Shown piece after piece: positions 48,713-57,700 of a stretch of 64,000 bases of DNA. The notes under the pieces are model-generated. The model saw nothing but the letters and a program-made list of their open reading frames with translations. It did not search any database and was not told the DNA's origin. Origin of the DNA: Phenylobacterium sp. (GTDB lineage: Bacteria > Pseudomonadota > Alphaproteobacteria > Caulobacterales > Caulobacteraceae); NCBI GenBank assembly GCA_004799545.1, contig SSMU01000004.1, positions 78,621-142,620 on the forward strand, written 5' to 3'. A program made the translations under genes and the position numbers. Within the stretch, counting starts at the first letter, position 1, and each line of letters opens with the position of its first letter.

Positions 48713-49702
48713 TTGGGGCTTTCCGCCATTTCCGCAGCACCGACGACCCTCACCGCCTGGGCCCTGACCACGGGCGAGGCGGGCATGCGGACCCAGGCGC
48801 GGGGCCTGGCGCAGCGCGTGGCTGGCGAGGTCGTCGAGAAGACCGTCAGCGTGCGCTGGCCATGGAGCTGGTTCCAGGCCGGCTGGCGCGGCGTTCTGGC
48901 GGGCGTCGAGGTCAAGGCCGGCGGCCCGCTCGCGCCGCCCTGGCCGGACCTGATCGTCAGCTGCGGCCGCCGCTCGTCGATCATCGCCGTGGCCCTGAAG
49001 CAGGCGGCCGGCGGCCGGCCGATCATCGCCCATGTGCAGGACCCGCTGACCGACCCCGCCCGCTTCGACCTGGTGGTGGCCATGGCGCACGATCCGGTAC
49101 AGGGCCCCAACGTCCTGCGGGTGCTGACCGCCCTGCACGATATGACGCCCGAGCGATTGGCGGCCGGCGCGGTGGCCTGGAAGCCGCAGTTCGAGCATCT
49201 GCCGCGACCGGTGGTCGGCGTCCTGCTCGGCGGCCCCACCCGCGGCAGCGACTTCGACGCCGACGAGGCCCGGGCCCTGGACGCCCGCCTCGCCGCCCTG
49301 CACGGCAAAATCGGCGGCAGCGTGGTGATCGTGCCCTCGCGCCGCACGCCGCCGGCGGCGCTGGCGGTGTTCGACGCTGCGGCGGCCGATAATCCCGCAT
49401 CGTGGGTGTGGGACGGGGCCGGGGACAACCCCTACGTCGGCGTGCTGGCGCTCTCCGATCGGCTCGTGGTCACCGGCGACAGCGTCTCCATGGTCTCCGA
49501 GGCCCTGGCCACCCCGCATCCGGTCGAGGTCTTCGCCGAGGACCTGCGCAAACGTCACGCGGGCTTCATCGACGACCTGGTGGACCACGGCCTGGTGCGG
49601 ATCTTCGACGGCGAGGCCCATCCGCCTCAGCCGCGGCCGGTGGTCGACGCCACGCGCGACGCTGCCGAGGTCCTACGCCGGCTGCTGGCGGAACGCGCCT
49701 AG
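48713..49702 (+). CDS. mitochondrial-fission-ELM1-like protein (putative glycosyltransferase fold)
   Basis: A 329-residue member of the ELM1/DUF1022 family: TAWALTTGEAGMRTQARGLAQ, ISCGRRSSIIAVALK-like (VSCGRRSSIIAVAL), IVPSRRTPPAAL, and VTGDSVSMVSEALATPHPVEV. The fold resembles GT-B glycosyltransferases. No ATG lies before the conserved N-terminus; TTG 48713 is the best start and has no clear ribosome site, so translation may depend on a leaderless or unusual start. It sits 18 bases after the tRNA. Its stop shares CTAG with the convergent Kdo hydroxylase gene. Confidence 0.88.
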   Translation: MGLSAISAAPTTLTAWALTTGEAGMRTQARGLAQRVAGEVVEKTVSVRWPWSWFQAGWRGVLAGVEVKAGGPLAPPWPDLIVSCGRRSSIIAVALKQAAGGRPIIAHVQDPLTDPARFDLVVAMAHDPVQGPNVLRVLTALHDMTPERLAAGAVAWKPQFEHLPRPVVGVLLGGPTRGSDFDADEARALDARLAALHGKIGGSVVIVPSRRTPPAALAVFDAAAADNPASWVWDGAGDNPYVGVLALSDRLVVTGDSVSMVSEALATPHPVEVFAEDLRKRHAGFIDDLVDHGLVRIFDGEAHPPQPRPVVDATRDAAEVLRRLLAERA

Positions 49703-50577
49703 GCCAGCACCTTCCCTGTCAGCCGCTCCAGGGTCTTCAGCGGCGAGGCGGCGGGATTCTCCATGCAGGCCACCGGCAGGTAGAAGGTCTGCTCGAAGGC
49801 GTAGCGGCCGCCCAGCGCCGCGTGCACCACGGCGTCGGTGAACACCAGCCAGGTGGCGCCCGGCGGGAAGCTCACGTCCCAGTGCGGGGCGGCGGCCTGA
49901 TAGGCGTCGTCGTCCTTGGCCTGGTCGTGCAGCTGCAGCATCAGGGCGTCGTAGGCGGTGCGGCGGCCCCTGGTGATGCCCAGAGCCTGCATCAGCCCGC
50001 CCAGGCCCGGCGCCATCGGCCTGGCGCGCGGCAGGAAGCGGCCGGCGTAGTCGGCGAACGGCTCGCCCACGCGCCAGAAGCGGCTCTCGCCATTCGGGTT
50101 CACATTGCGGAACACGCGCAGGATCCGCCGGCCCTGCATCGGGGTCGAGGGAAAGGCGTCGACGTGCAGCCGCCGGTCGTCCTTGCGCTTGCTCATATTG
50201 TGGTCGGCGCTGCGCGGCCGGTAGCTGGTGCGGCCGATCTGCAGCCCGCTCGAATAGGCGGGAAGCAGCTCGCGGACCAGGTCCTCGGACCACTTGGCAT
50301 AGCGCGCCACGAGCTCGGCCAGCTGGTCGCGGACCGGGCCCTCGACCGTTGTGCCCTTCAGCTCGCCGGTGGCCGGGTTGTAGCTGACGTTCTTCGAGGC
50401 CTCGTCGGAGAGCTGTGCGAACATGGCGGCTTCGAAGCCCGCGGTGTCGAAGTCGAGGTCGGGCAGCAGCAGGACCGCCCCCTGCTCCAGGAAGCGCGCG
50501 GCCTGGTCCTTGGGGTCCCTGGCGGTGAGGACCGCGACCGGCGGCTGGGTTTTCGGGCGGGCGTCTTCGGCGATCAT
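49699..50577 (-). CDS. Kdo hydroxylase family protein
   Basis: A 292-residue Fe(II)/2-oxoglutarate-type enzyme of the Kdo 3-hydroxylase (KdoO) family, which modifies the Kdo of lipopolysaccharide core. Visible: LHVDAFPSTPMQGRRILRVF with the iron-binding HxD, FRNVNPNGESRFWRVGEPF, and a late His in FTDAVVHAALGGRYAFEQTFYL. The start is the ATG at 50577; the long upstream frame is antisense to nothing useful. Its neighbours fit an envelope role. Confidence 0.88.
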   Translation of the reverse strand: MIAEDARPKTQPPVAVLTARDPKDQAARFLEQGAVLLLPDLDFDTAGFEAAMFAQLSDEASKNVSYNPATGELKGTTVEGPVRDQLAELVARYAKWSEDLVRELLPAYSSGLQIGRTSYRPRSADHNMSKRKDDRRLHVDAFPSTPMQGRRILRVFRNVNPNGESRFWRVGEPFADYAGRFLPRARPMAPGLGGLMQALGITRGRRTAYDALMLQLHDQAKDDDAYQAAAPHWDVSFPPGATWLVFTDAVVHAALGGRYAFEQTFYLPVACMENPAASPLKTLERLTGKVLA

Positions 50578-50621
50578 CGGACTCGAAGAATACACCAACC
50601 GGGCGGCGGCGCGCGCGGGAC

Positions 50622-51242
50622 TTAGGGCCGCGCCGAGCCCCACTCGTTCCAGCCGAACACCCGCGGCGTGTGCGGCACGTACATGGTCTCCAGGGTCTCC
50701 ATCCGGAACCCCGCGGCCTGGATCGCCTGGGCGACCGGCCGCGTCAGGTGGCAGCCGCCGGCCAGCTTCTTCCAGGTCGGCTCGATCCGCCGCTGCCACT
50801 TGGCGATCCCGGCGTCAGGCGCCTGGCCGTGCTCGCAGAACAGGAACCGCCCGCCGGGCTTCAGCACCCGCCGGGCCTCGGCGAGGGCCTCCGGCGGCGT
50901 GCAGACCGAGCAGAGGGTGTAGGTGCAGACCACGGTGTCGAAGGTCGCGGCCTCGAATGGCAGGGCCTCGGCGGTTCCGTCGTCGACGCGGACCTTTAAG
51001 CCCGGATCGCGCTCGGCGGCCTCGGCGACGGCGCGCAACTCTGGCGAGGGGTCGACACCCAACACCTCGGTGACCCTGGCCGGATCGTAGAAGCGCAGGT
51101 TGAGGCCCATGCCGATGCCGAGTTCGAGCACCCGGCCCTCCGCCTTCGGCACGACCTTGGTGCGCTGCTTCATCATCGGCGGCGATGAGCAGGCGAGGCC
51201 CAGGAGCTTCGGCAGGATCCAGCGGTCGTAGAGCGACGTCAT
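50622..51242 (-). CDS. class I SAM-dependent methyltransferase (METTL7-like)
   Basis: A 206-residue Rossmann methyltransferase. SAM motif I VLELGIGMGLNLRFYDP, the acidic VLGVDPSPELRAVAE, motif IV TVVCTYTLCSVCTPPEALAEARRVLKPGG region. The N-terminus SLYDRWILPKLLGLAC is a membrane-associating stretch seen in METTL7/UbiE-like enzymes. The substrate is unknown. One base separates its ATG from the DUF2125 stop, so it is in that operon. Confidence 0.9.
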   Translation of the reverse strand: MTSLYDRWILPKLLGLACSSPPMMKQRTKVVPKAEGRVLELGIGMGLNLRFYDPARVTEVLGVDPSPELRAVAEAAERDPGLKVRVDDGTAEALPFEAATFDTVVCTYTLCSVCTPPEALAEARRVLKPGGRFLFCEHGQAPDAGIAKWQRRIEPTWKKLAGGCHLTRPVAQAIQAAGFRMETLETMYVPHTPRVFGWNEWGSARP

Positions 51243-51243
51243 C

Positions 51244-52287
51244 TCAGTGGACCTCGTAGACCTTGGGCGCGGGCCCGATATCGACCGGGCCGAGGGTGGT
51301 TCGGCCGGCCTGGAAGGTGAGGGTGGCGCGGGCCTGCTGGTCGGCGCCCTGGCGCGCCTCGGCCACCGAGGCTGCGGCCTGGGCGGTTTCCGGCGGCAGC
51401 ACACCGCTCGCGCCCAGGGCGCCCAAGGCGCGCGGCGCCTGGCGCAGGCTCACGGGCAGCACGCCGCGCAGACGGCCGTCGGAGCCGACGCTCAGCGTCC
51501 CGCCGTTGGCGCCGATCAGCGCGTCGCCGGCGGTGACGCCCGCTTCGCGCACGGTCATCTCGCCGCCGGCCTCGACCCAATGGCCAACGGCCGCCGGCCA
51601 GTTCGGGCCGTTGAAGGCGCTCATCTTCGAGAGCGTCGAGTTCCAGACGATGGAGATCGGCTTGTCGCCGGCGATCCGCGCGAACAGGCCGGCCAGCTGC
51701 GCCTTGCCGTTCTGCACGTTCAGGAACACCCCGCCCTGGTCGTCCGGGCCGGCGCGCAGGTGGAATTCCACCCGGTCCGCGGCGGAGAGCGAGAACGGCT
51801 GGGCGCCCGGCAGCGGCAGGAAGGTCAGGTTGACGCCCTCGAAGTCGAAGTTCGGCGGGTCCTTGTCGAAGCCGGACAGGCTGGCGCGGATCAGCTTGCC
51901 GGTGACCGCGACGCCGCCCGCTTCAGGCCGCACGAAGGTCGCCCCGGCCGGCGCGGCGATCAGCCAGTGGCCGAGCGCATGCATATAGGCTTCGGCCTCG
52001 AGGCGCGGCGCGCGCAGCACCCAGCCGGATGGCTCGCGGACCTCGGCGTCGGTGAGCGTCACGTCCATGCGGAACGGGTAACCGCCGATCTCGCGGCCCT
52101 GCCAGGCGATCTGGTAGCCGGCGCGGCTGAGCTCGGCGACCGCGGCGTCCATCCGGGCGTAGGCCTGGCCGCGCGCCCAGACCCAGAGACCGGACCAGAT
52201 CGCGGCGGCGACCATCACCAGGACGAAGGGCGCGTAGATGCCGAGACGGCGCAGTTTGCGGGGCGGAGCGGGATCGGGCAGAGACAT
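51244..52287 (-). CDS. DUF2125 domain membrane-anchored protein
   Basis: A 347-residue protein with an N-terminal anchor helix (17-36, IYAPFVLVMVAAAIWSGLWVW). A long beta-rich periplasmic domain follows: GREIGGYPFRMDVTLTDAEV and GRLRGVLPVSLRQAPRAL are DUF2125 hallmarks. The family is alphaproteobacterial and resembles AsmA-like lipid-transfer folds (inference). It is divergent from chaC with a 25-base gap. Confidence 0.88.
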   Translation of the reverse strand: MSLPDPAPPRKLRRLGIYAPFVLVMVAAAIWSGLWVWARGQAYARMDAAVAELSRAGYQIAWQGREIGGYPFRMDVTLTDAEVREPSGWVLRAPRLEAEAYMHALGHWLIAAPAGATFVRPEAGGVAVTGKLIRASLSGFDKDPPNFDFEGVNLTFLPLPGAQPFSLSAADRVEFHLRAGPDDQGGVFLNVQNGKAQLAGLFARIAGDKPISIVWNSTLSKMSAFNGPNWPAAVGHWVEAGGEMTVREAGVTAGDALIGANGGTLSVGSDGRLRGVLPVSLRQAPRALGALGASGVLPPETAQAAASVAEARQGADQQARATLTFQAGRTTLGPVDIGPAPKVYEVH

Positions 52288-52312
52288 GCGGGGGAGCTTC
52301 AGGCGGGCAAGG

Positions 52313-52849
52313 ATGGCGGACGGGCGTTGGGTCTTTGGCTACGGCTCGCTGATGTGGCGGCCGGGATTCCCCTATGCCGAACGGGCGGCGGCCACCCTAC
52401 ACGGACGCCGCCGGGCCTTCTGCATCTATTCGGTCCACCATCGCGGCACCCATGAACGCCCCGGCCTGGTGCTGGGTCTGGCCCCCGGCGGCGCCGTGCG
52501 CGGCATGGCCTACCGCGTCGCCGAGGCCGACTGGGCCGAGGTCTACGCCTACCTCATGGAGCGCGAGCAGCCGACCGAGACCTATGTGGAGGCGCTGCGC
52601 CAGGTGCGCCTGGCCGACGGCCGGCGGGTGGAGTGCCTGGTGTTCCTCTCCGACGTGCGTCACCCGCAGTGGGCGGGGGCCTTGAGCCTCGATCGCCAGG
52701 CCGGGTTGATCGCCGGGGCCACCGGCCTCTCCGGCCGCAACGTCGACTACCTGCGCGACCTCGTGGAGCACCTGCGGGAGATGGACGTGCGCGACCCGGC
52801 GATGGAGAGCCTGCTGGGCCTGGTCGAGGACCGGGAGATGCGGGGCTAG
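52313..52849 (+). CDS. chaC: gamma-glutamylcyclotransferase, ChaC type
   Basis: A 178-residue glutathione-degrading cyclotransferase. Substrate-binding WVFGYGSLMWRPGF at the start; the catalytic glutamate lies in the YLMEREQPTETY segment. The length is that of ChaC. It makes 5-oxoproline and Cys-Gly from glutathione. An upstream in-frame extension overlaps the DUF2125 start and is not used. Its stop shares CTAG with plsC. Confidence 0.9.
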   Translation: MADGRWVFGYGSLMWRPGFPYAERAAATLHGRRRAFCIYSVHHRGTHERPGLVLGLAPGGAVRGMAYRVAEADWAEVYAYLMEREQPTETYVEALRQVRLADGRRVECLVFLSDVRHPQWAGALSLDRQAGLIAGATGLSGRNVDYLRDLVEHLREMDVRDPAMESLLGLVEDREMRG

Positions 52850-53550
52850 AGGGTCAGCAGCTTGTTCGAGGCGGTCTCGATCCGCTCCTGGAGGATGCGC
52901 ATGAATTCGGCCCGCTTCAGGCCGGGCGGGATCGGCTCGAGGTATTCGAAGACGATCAGACCCGGCGTGCGGGTGAAGCCGTGCGCCGGCCAGTGGACGC
53001 CGGAGTTGGTGGCGACCGGGATCACCGGCACATCCAGCTCGCGATAGAGGGCCGCGACGCCGGGTTTGTAGTCGCCGGCCAGCCCCGGCTCGCCGCGGTG
53101 GCCCTCGGGGAAGATCACCACCTGCCGCCCTTTGGCGAACAGGGTCTTGGCCTCTGCGACCATCTTTTTCAGCGCAGAGGCGCCGCCGCCGCGGTCGATG
53201 TCGATGGAGCCCACCTTGGCGGCGTACCAGCCGAACCAGGGGATCAGGCCCAGCTCCTTCTTCATCACGAACACCGAGCCGGGCAGCCAGGTGAATTGGG
53301 CGAAGACGTCGAGCATGCACAGGTGCTTGGGCGCGACCAGGGCGGGGCCGGTCGGGATGTGCTCGCGGCCGCGCACCTCCACCTTGATGCCGCAGACGAC
53401 GAGCAGGGCCACCACGCCGCGGCCCCAGAAGTGGAACATGCCCAGCGACCACCGGGCGGGACCGAACAGGATCGGCGTGCAGCCCACGGCGACCAGCACG
53501 GTCCACAGGTAGAACAGCAGGACGTAGAGCAGGGAGCGGACGGCCAGCAC
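52846..53550 (-). CDS. plsC: 1-acyl-sn-glycerol-3-phosphate acyltransferase
   Basis: A 234-residue PlsC-type enzyme making phosphatidic acid. N-terminal membrane helix (LLYVLLFYLWTVLVAVGC). Catalytic H-x4-D in APKHLCMLDVF (Lys replaces the usual Asn before His), then FPEGHRGEPG and VIPVATNSGVHW. GTG start, two bases after the ydcF-like stop: part of the ftsEX operon. Confidence 0.92.
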   Translation of the reverse strand: MLAVRSLLYVLLFYLWTVLVAVGCTPILFGPARWSLGMFHFWGRGVVALLVVCGIKVEVRGREHIPTGPALVAPKHLCMLDVFAQFTWLPGSVFVMKKELGLIPWFGWYAAKVGSIDIDRGGGASALKKMVAEAKTLFAKGRQVVIFPEGHRGEPGLAGDYKPGVAALYRELDVPVIPVATNSGVHWPAHGFTRTPGLIVFEYLEPIPPGLKRAEFMRILQERIETASNKLLTL

Positions 53551-53552
53551 GT

Positions 53553-54182
53553 TCAGCCCTTCTGTGGCGCCGGACCGTGACCGTGGTCCCGCGGTCCGAG
53601 ACTCAGGATCAGCTCACGGCCGAGGATCGCCAGATATTTGCAATACTCCACTACCAGCAACCTCGTAGCCCCTGGCGAGCGCCACCAGCGTCGCGCATTC
53701 AGCGCCGTGGTGGCCACCGGATAGGGCTGCAACTGCACACCCTGCCGCCGCGTGGCGGCGCCGAGCTCCAGCATGGCGCGGGGCATGTGATAGTCGGCGG
53801 TGACCACGATCAGGCTGGAAAACCGCATGGCCTTGGCCCAGTCGGCGGTCTCGCGGGCGTTGCCGACGGTGTTCAGGGCGCTGAAGCCCAGGTCCACGCA
53901 GCAGTCGTAGAGCCGCTTCACGGCGTTCGAGACGTTGCGCACGTCCTCGCGGGTGAGGTCGCGGTTGACGCCGGAAACCAGCAGGCGACGGGCGTCGTTG
54001 GCCGCCAGCAGGTCGATACCGGCGCCGATCCGCTCCCGGGCGCTGACGCCGGTCAACACCACGATCCCGTCGGCGGGCTGCGGCGCGGCCGCGGGCGTCG
54101 AGCGCTCCACGCGGTCGGCGAAGGCCAGCAGCCCGCTGGTCCAGATCAGCACCAGGATGAGGAAGGCGGCGATGCTCCTCAT
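53553..54182 (-). CDS. YdcF/SanA/ElyC family (DUF218) protein
   Basis: A 209-residue protein with an N-terminal anchor helix (SIAAFLILVLIWTSGLLAF) and the DUF218 core: ADGIVVLTGVSARERIGAGI, RLLVSGVNRDLT, GNARETADWAKAM, and VVTADYHMPRAMLEL. Members act in envelope and peptidoglycan precursor metabolism. Its ATG overlaps the ftsX stop by four bases. Confidence 0.92.
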   Translation of the reverse strand: MRSIAAFLILVLIWTSGLLAFADRVERSTPAAAPQPADGIVVLTGVSARERIGAGIDLLAANDARRLLVSGVNRDLTREDVRNVSNAVKRLYDCCVDLGFSALNTVGNARETADWAKAMRFSSLIVVTADYHMPRAMLELGAATRRQGVQLQPYPVATTALNARRWWRSPGATRLLVVEYCKYLAILGRELILSLGPRDHGHGPAPQKG

Positions 54183-55066
54183 TCCATGTCCCGGAGCAGG
54201 GCCGTGGCCGTCAGCCGGGCGGCGACGGCGGCCACCAGGGCGGCGATCAACGGGCAGGCGATGACCACCAGGAGGTCGCTCCAGGCGATCGGCAGGGCCG
54301 GCGTCAGGCCCTGGGCGCCGCCGGCCAGGCGAAGGGTCGCGGCGATCCCGGCCGCGATGGCCGCGCCCGCCACGCCGCCCAGCGCCGCCATCCGGGCGAA
54401 CCGGCGCTGGAACAGGCCGGCGACATAGCTGTCCTCGGCGCCGGAGAGGTGCAGCACCTCGACCACGTCGCGGCGCGCCGCCAGGCCCGCCTGGGTGGCG
54501 AAGGCCACCGCCGCCCCGGCCGCTCCGGCGATCAGCAGGAAGACGCCGGCGCCGAGGGCGCGGGCCAGGTTGGCGGCGCGGCGGATGTCCTTGATCCACA
54601 GGCTGTGGTCGTCGACCGAGGCGTCCACGTCCTGGCTCTTCAGGGCCTGCGACAGGCGGGCGGCGTCGGCGGGCGCCTTGGGATCGAGCGCGACGGTCAC
54701 CATCCGGGGCACCGGCAGGTCCTCGAGATCGGAAACGTCCCCCAGCCAGGGACGGATCAGGTCATAGGCCTTCTGCGGCTCCAGGGCGCGGGCCTCGGAG
54801 ACGCCGGCCACGCCGGCCAGGGCCTCGGCCGCCCGCGCCGCGGCCGCGTCGGGGGTCTCGCCGCGCTTGGGCCGAACGATCACGGTCGCCTCGCCGCCCA
54901 GCTGGCCGATCCAGCCGCGCGCCGCCCGGTCCGAGGCCACCACGCCGATCGCGGTCAGGCAGGCGAGGAAGCAGAGCGTCGCCACCACGAACAGCAGGGC
55001 GGCTGTCCCGCCGCCTTCGGGGAGCAGGGGCGCCGGTCGCCAGCGGGCGGGGTCGAACGCACTCAT
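54179..55066 (-). CDS. ftsX: cell division protein FtsX (ABC-type permease)
   Basis: A 295-residue four-helix permease. First helix LLFVVATLCFLACLTAIGVV, a periplasmic domain (about 60-165), then helices VFLLIAGAAGAAVAFAT, GVAGAAIAAGIAATL and LLVVIACPLIAALVAAVAAR. FtsEX transmits ATP hydrolysis to periplasmic amidase activators at the septum. Start overlaps the ftsE stop (ATGA). Confidence 0.92.
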   Translation of the reverse strand: MSAFDPARWRPAPLLPEGGGTAALLFVVATLCFLACLTAIGVVASDRAARGWIGQLGGEATVIVRPKRGETPDAAAARAAEALAGVAGVSEARALEPQKAYDLIRPWLGDVSDLEDLPVPRMVTVALDPKAPADAARLSQALKSQDVDASVDDHSLWIKDIRRAANLARALGAGVFLLIAGAAGAAVAFATQAGLAARRDVVEVLHLSGAEDSYVAGLFQRRFARMAALGGVAGAAIAAGIAATLRLAGGAQGLTPALPIAWSDLLVVIACPLIAALVAAVAARLTATALLRDME

Positions 55067-55797
55067 GCGAGCCCGGCCCCTTGCCCCGGCGCGGGCCGCA
55101 CGGTCATCCGGCCCTGATCGAGGTGCAGGGTCGGCCGGTTGGAGCGGGCCACCAGGTCCTGGTCGTGAGTGGCGATCAGCACGGTGGCGCCCAGGCGGTT
55201 GAGCTCCACGAACAGGCGGAACAAACGCAGCGCCATCTCGTGGTCGACATTGCCGGTGGGCTCGTCCGCCAGCAGGATCTCCGGCCGGTTGACCACCGCG
55301 CGGGCGATCGCCAGCCGCTGCTTCTCGCCGCCGGCCAGGGTCTCCGGCATGGAGTCCATCCGCCCCCCCAGTCCGACCCAGGACAGGAGCTCGGCCACGT
55401 CATTGCGGTAGTTCGGCGCCCGGCGTCCGGAGATGCGTAGCGGCAGGGCCGCGTTGTCGAACACCGAGAGGTGATCGAGCAGCAGAAGCTCCTGGAACAC
55501 CACCCCGATCCGCCGCCTGAGCGCCGGCCGGGTCTTCGGGGTGAGCCGCGAGACGTCCTGGCCGAACACTTCCAGCCGCCCCTGGCTCGGCCGCGCGGCC
55601 AGCGAAATCAGCCGAAGAAGCGTGGTTTTTCCAGCGCCCGAGGGCCCGGTGATGAAATGGAACGAGCCCGGCTTGAGCATGAAATCGAGGTCGCGCAGCA
55701 CCTGCGGCCCATCGCCATAGCGCATCGACACGCCGTCGAAACGCACGACCTCGTCGGTGACGGAGAAGTCCGCGGCGGCGTTGGGCTTTCTGGACAT
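55063..55797 (-). CDS. ftsE: cell division ATP-binding protein FtsE
   Basis: A 244-residue ABC ATPase. Walker A GPSGAGKTT (51-59), Q-loop VVFQELLLLDHLSVF, signature LAGGEKQRLAIARA (first residues LAGG rather than LSGG), Walker B ILLADEPTGNVD, and H-loop IATHDQDL. First gene of the ftsE-ftsX-ydcF-plsC run, all overlapping or nearly so. The start is the ATG at 55797; a longer in-frame reading reaches the divergent gene. Confidence 0.95.
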   Translation of the reverse strand: MSRKPNAAADFSVTDEVVRFDGVSMRYGDGPQVLRDLDFMLKPGSFHFITGPSGAGKTTLLRLISLAARPSQGRLEVFGQDVSRLTPKTRPALRRRIGVVFQELLLLDHLSVFDNAALPLRISGRRAPNYRNDVAELLSWVGLGGRMDSMPETLAGGEKQRLAIARAVVNRPEILLADEPTGNVDHEMALRLFRLFVELNRLGATVLIATHDQDLVARSNRPTLHLDQGRMTVRPAPGQGAGLA

Positions 55798-55855
55798 CGA
55801 GCTGGAAATCGGCGACCTCGGAACAGGTTTTCTGGAAGCGTCCGATTCGCCTCGA

Positions 55856-56680
55856 ATGATACTGACCTGTCCAGAGTGCGCCACCAGCTACTTCGTCGAT
55901 GACTCGCGCATCCCCGAAGCCGGCAGGACCGTGAAGTGCGCCAGCTGCGGCGCGCGGTGGACCGCCAAGCGTGAGATGGGCGAATTCACCTCGGCGGACG
56001 AGGCCGAGGCGGCGCCGGCGCCCGAACCCGCGGCCGCGCCTCACCCGGGGGACGCCACCCCGGACGACGACCTCGACATTATCGCCGTGGAGCGCGAACC
56101 CGAGCCGGAGCCGCGCCGCCGGCCGCCCGCTTCGGCGAAGGACGAATCCAAGGGCAAGGTGCTGGTCTGGGCGTCGGCCGCGGCGGTGGTCGTGGCCCTG
56201 GTGGCCGGGGCCATCATGTTCCGCGGCGACGTCGTCAGGATGTGGCCGAGGAGCCAGGCGGCCTACGCCAGCCTCGGCCTGTCGGCGAACAGCCTGGGCC
56301 TGGTCATCGAGGACCTGCACGCCGAGCCGACCTTCGTGGGCGGCCGGCCGGTGCTGTCGGTGACCGGGGCGATCCGCAACGTCAAGGACGAGACGGTCAC
56401 CTCGCCGGCCATCCGGGTGAACCTGCTGAACCGGCTCGGCAAGCCGATCGCCGCCAAGATCGCCAAGCCGATCGATCCGCGCGTGCCGGCCGGCGCGACC
56501 CGCCACTTCGCCATCGCCATCTCCGATCCGCCGGCCAACGCCCGCGACCTGGAGGTGGTGTTCGAGACCGCCGCCCAGCGCGCCGCCAGCGCCCCCATCA
56601 CCCCGATCGCGCCGCCCGCCCCGACGGAAGCCCGGCCGCTCCCCGCCGGAAGCCCCGACGCCCTGCCGGAACATGGCTGA
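55856..56680 (+). CDS. MJ0042 zinc-ribbon / DUF3426 membrane protein
   Basis: A 274-residue protein. N-terminal zinc ribbon with two CxxC pairs (LTCPECATSYFVDD and VKCASCGARWTA), an acidic Pro/Ala/Glu linker, one transmembrane helix (VLVWASAAAVVVALVAGAIMF) and a C-terminal DUF3426 beta domain (RPVLSVTGAIRNVKDETV). It is regularly found divergent from ftsE in Alphaproteobacteria; function unknown. It overlaps the next gene by eight bases. Confidence 0.9.
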   Translation: MILTCPECATSYFVDDSRIPEAGRTVKCASCGARWTAKREMGEFTSADEAEAAPAPEPAAAPHPGDATPDDDLDIIAVEREPEPEPRRRPPASAKDESKGKVLVWASAAAVVVALVAGAIMFRGDVVRMWPRSQAAYASLGLSANSLGLVIEDLHAEPTFVGGRPVLSVTGAIRNVKDETVTSPAIRVNLLNRLGKPIAAKIAKPIDPRVPAGATRHFAIAISDPPANARDLEVVFETAAQRAASAPITPIAPPAPTEARPLPAGSPDALPEHG

Positions 56681-57194
56681 GCCCACGGTCCTGCTCCCCG
56701 AGGCGGCGGTGGCCGAGCGCGTCGAGGCCCTGGCCCGCGCCATCGCGCCGCGCACCGATGACGACACGGTCGCGGTCTGCCTCCTGACCGGCGGCCTGTG
56801 GTTCTGCGCCGACCTGATGCGGGCCCTGGCCAGGCTCGGCCGCCATGTCCGCTTCGACGCCCTGTGGCTGGCCTCCTATGGCGACGCCCGCGCCAGCCTC
56901 GGCCGCTGCGAGGTGCGCGCCGACCTGCAACGGCCGCTGAACGGCCGCCAGGCGCTGATCGTCGACGACGTGTTCGACACCGGCCTGTCGCTGTCCGAGG
57001 CCGTGCGCCTGGTGCATGACGCCGGCGCCCGCGACGTGCTCTGCGCCGTGTTCGCCCGCAAGCCCTGGCCGACGCCGCGCGCCATGGAGCCCGACTTCGT
57101 GGGCTGGGAAGCCCCCGCCCGCTTCCTGGTGGGCTACGGCATGGACAACGCCGGCGCCTACCGCGGCCTGCCCTATATCGGGGCGCTCGATTGA
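56673..57194 (+). CDS. type I phosphoribosyltransferase (hypoxanthine PRTase-like)
   Basis: A 173-residue PRTase. PRPP loop ALIVDDVFDTGLSLSEAV with the paired acidic residues, and an N-terminal VAVCLLTGGLWFCADLMRAL typical of hypoxanthine/guanine enzymes. The C-terminal FLVGYGMDNAGAYRGLPYIG is the HGPRT purine-binding end. It probably salvages hypoxanthine or guanine. Translationally coupled to both neighbours. Confidence 0.9.
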   Translation: MAEPTVLLPEAAVAERVEALARAIAPRTDDDTVAVCLLTGGLWFCADLMRALARLGRHVRFDALWLASYGDARASLGRCEVRADLQRPLNGRQALIVDDVFDTGLSLSEAVRLVHDAGARDVLCAVFARKPWPTPRAMEPDFVGWEAPARFLVGYGMDNAGAYRGLPYIGALD

Positions 57195-57700
57195 GCACCT
57201 CCGGCCTGGTGCTGCTGGCGCCTGACCTCGAGCCCCGGATCGGCGACCTCAGGGCGCTGCACGACCCGGCGGCGCGCCAGGGGATGCCGGCCCACGTCAC
57301 CGTGCTCTATCCGTTCATGGACCCGGTGGACTTCGGCCCGACCCCGCGCGGCCGCCTGGCCGACGCCGTCCGCGGCTTCCCGGCCTTCGACCTGAGCTTT
57401 TCCCGGGTCGGCCGCTTCCCCGAGGTGCTGTGGATCGCCCCGGAGCCGGCCGAGGCCATCCTCGCCCTGGTGGCGGCGATCGTCGGCGCCTTCCCGGAAT
57501 TTCCACCTTATGGCGGCCAGTTCGAGACGGTGATCCCGCATGTCACCGTGGCGCACGGCGACGGCCTCGACCTGGGCGCCCTGGAGCCCGAGCTGCGCCG
57601 CCGGCTGGCCGATCCGGTGATCCAGCGGGTTGACGCTGTCTCGCTTTTCACCACGGTGCGCCGCCGGTGGCGCGAAGTTGATCGATTCCTGCTCGCGTGA
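57191..57700 (+). CDS. 2'-5' RNA ligase-like 2H phosphoesterase
   Basis: A 169-residue protein with the two HxT motifs of the 2H superfamily, HVTVLYPFMD (about residue 35) and HVTVAHGDGL (about 117). Members open 2',3'-cyclic phosphates or 2'-5' links in RNA. TTG start overlaps the PRTase stop (TTGA). Confidence 0.9.
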   Translation: MSTSGLVLLAPDLEPRIGDLRALHDPAARQGMPAHVTVLYPFMDPVDFGPTPRGRLADAVRGFPAFDLSFSRVGRFPEVLWIAPEPAEAILALVAAIVGAFPEFPPYGGQFETVIPHVTVAHGDGLDLGALEPELRRRLADPVIQRVDAVSLFTTVRRRWREVDRFLLA

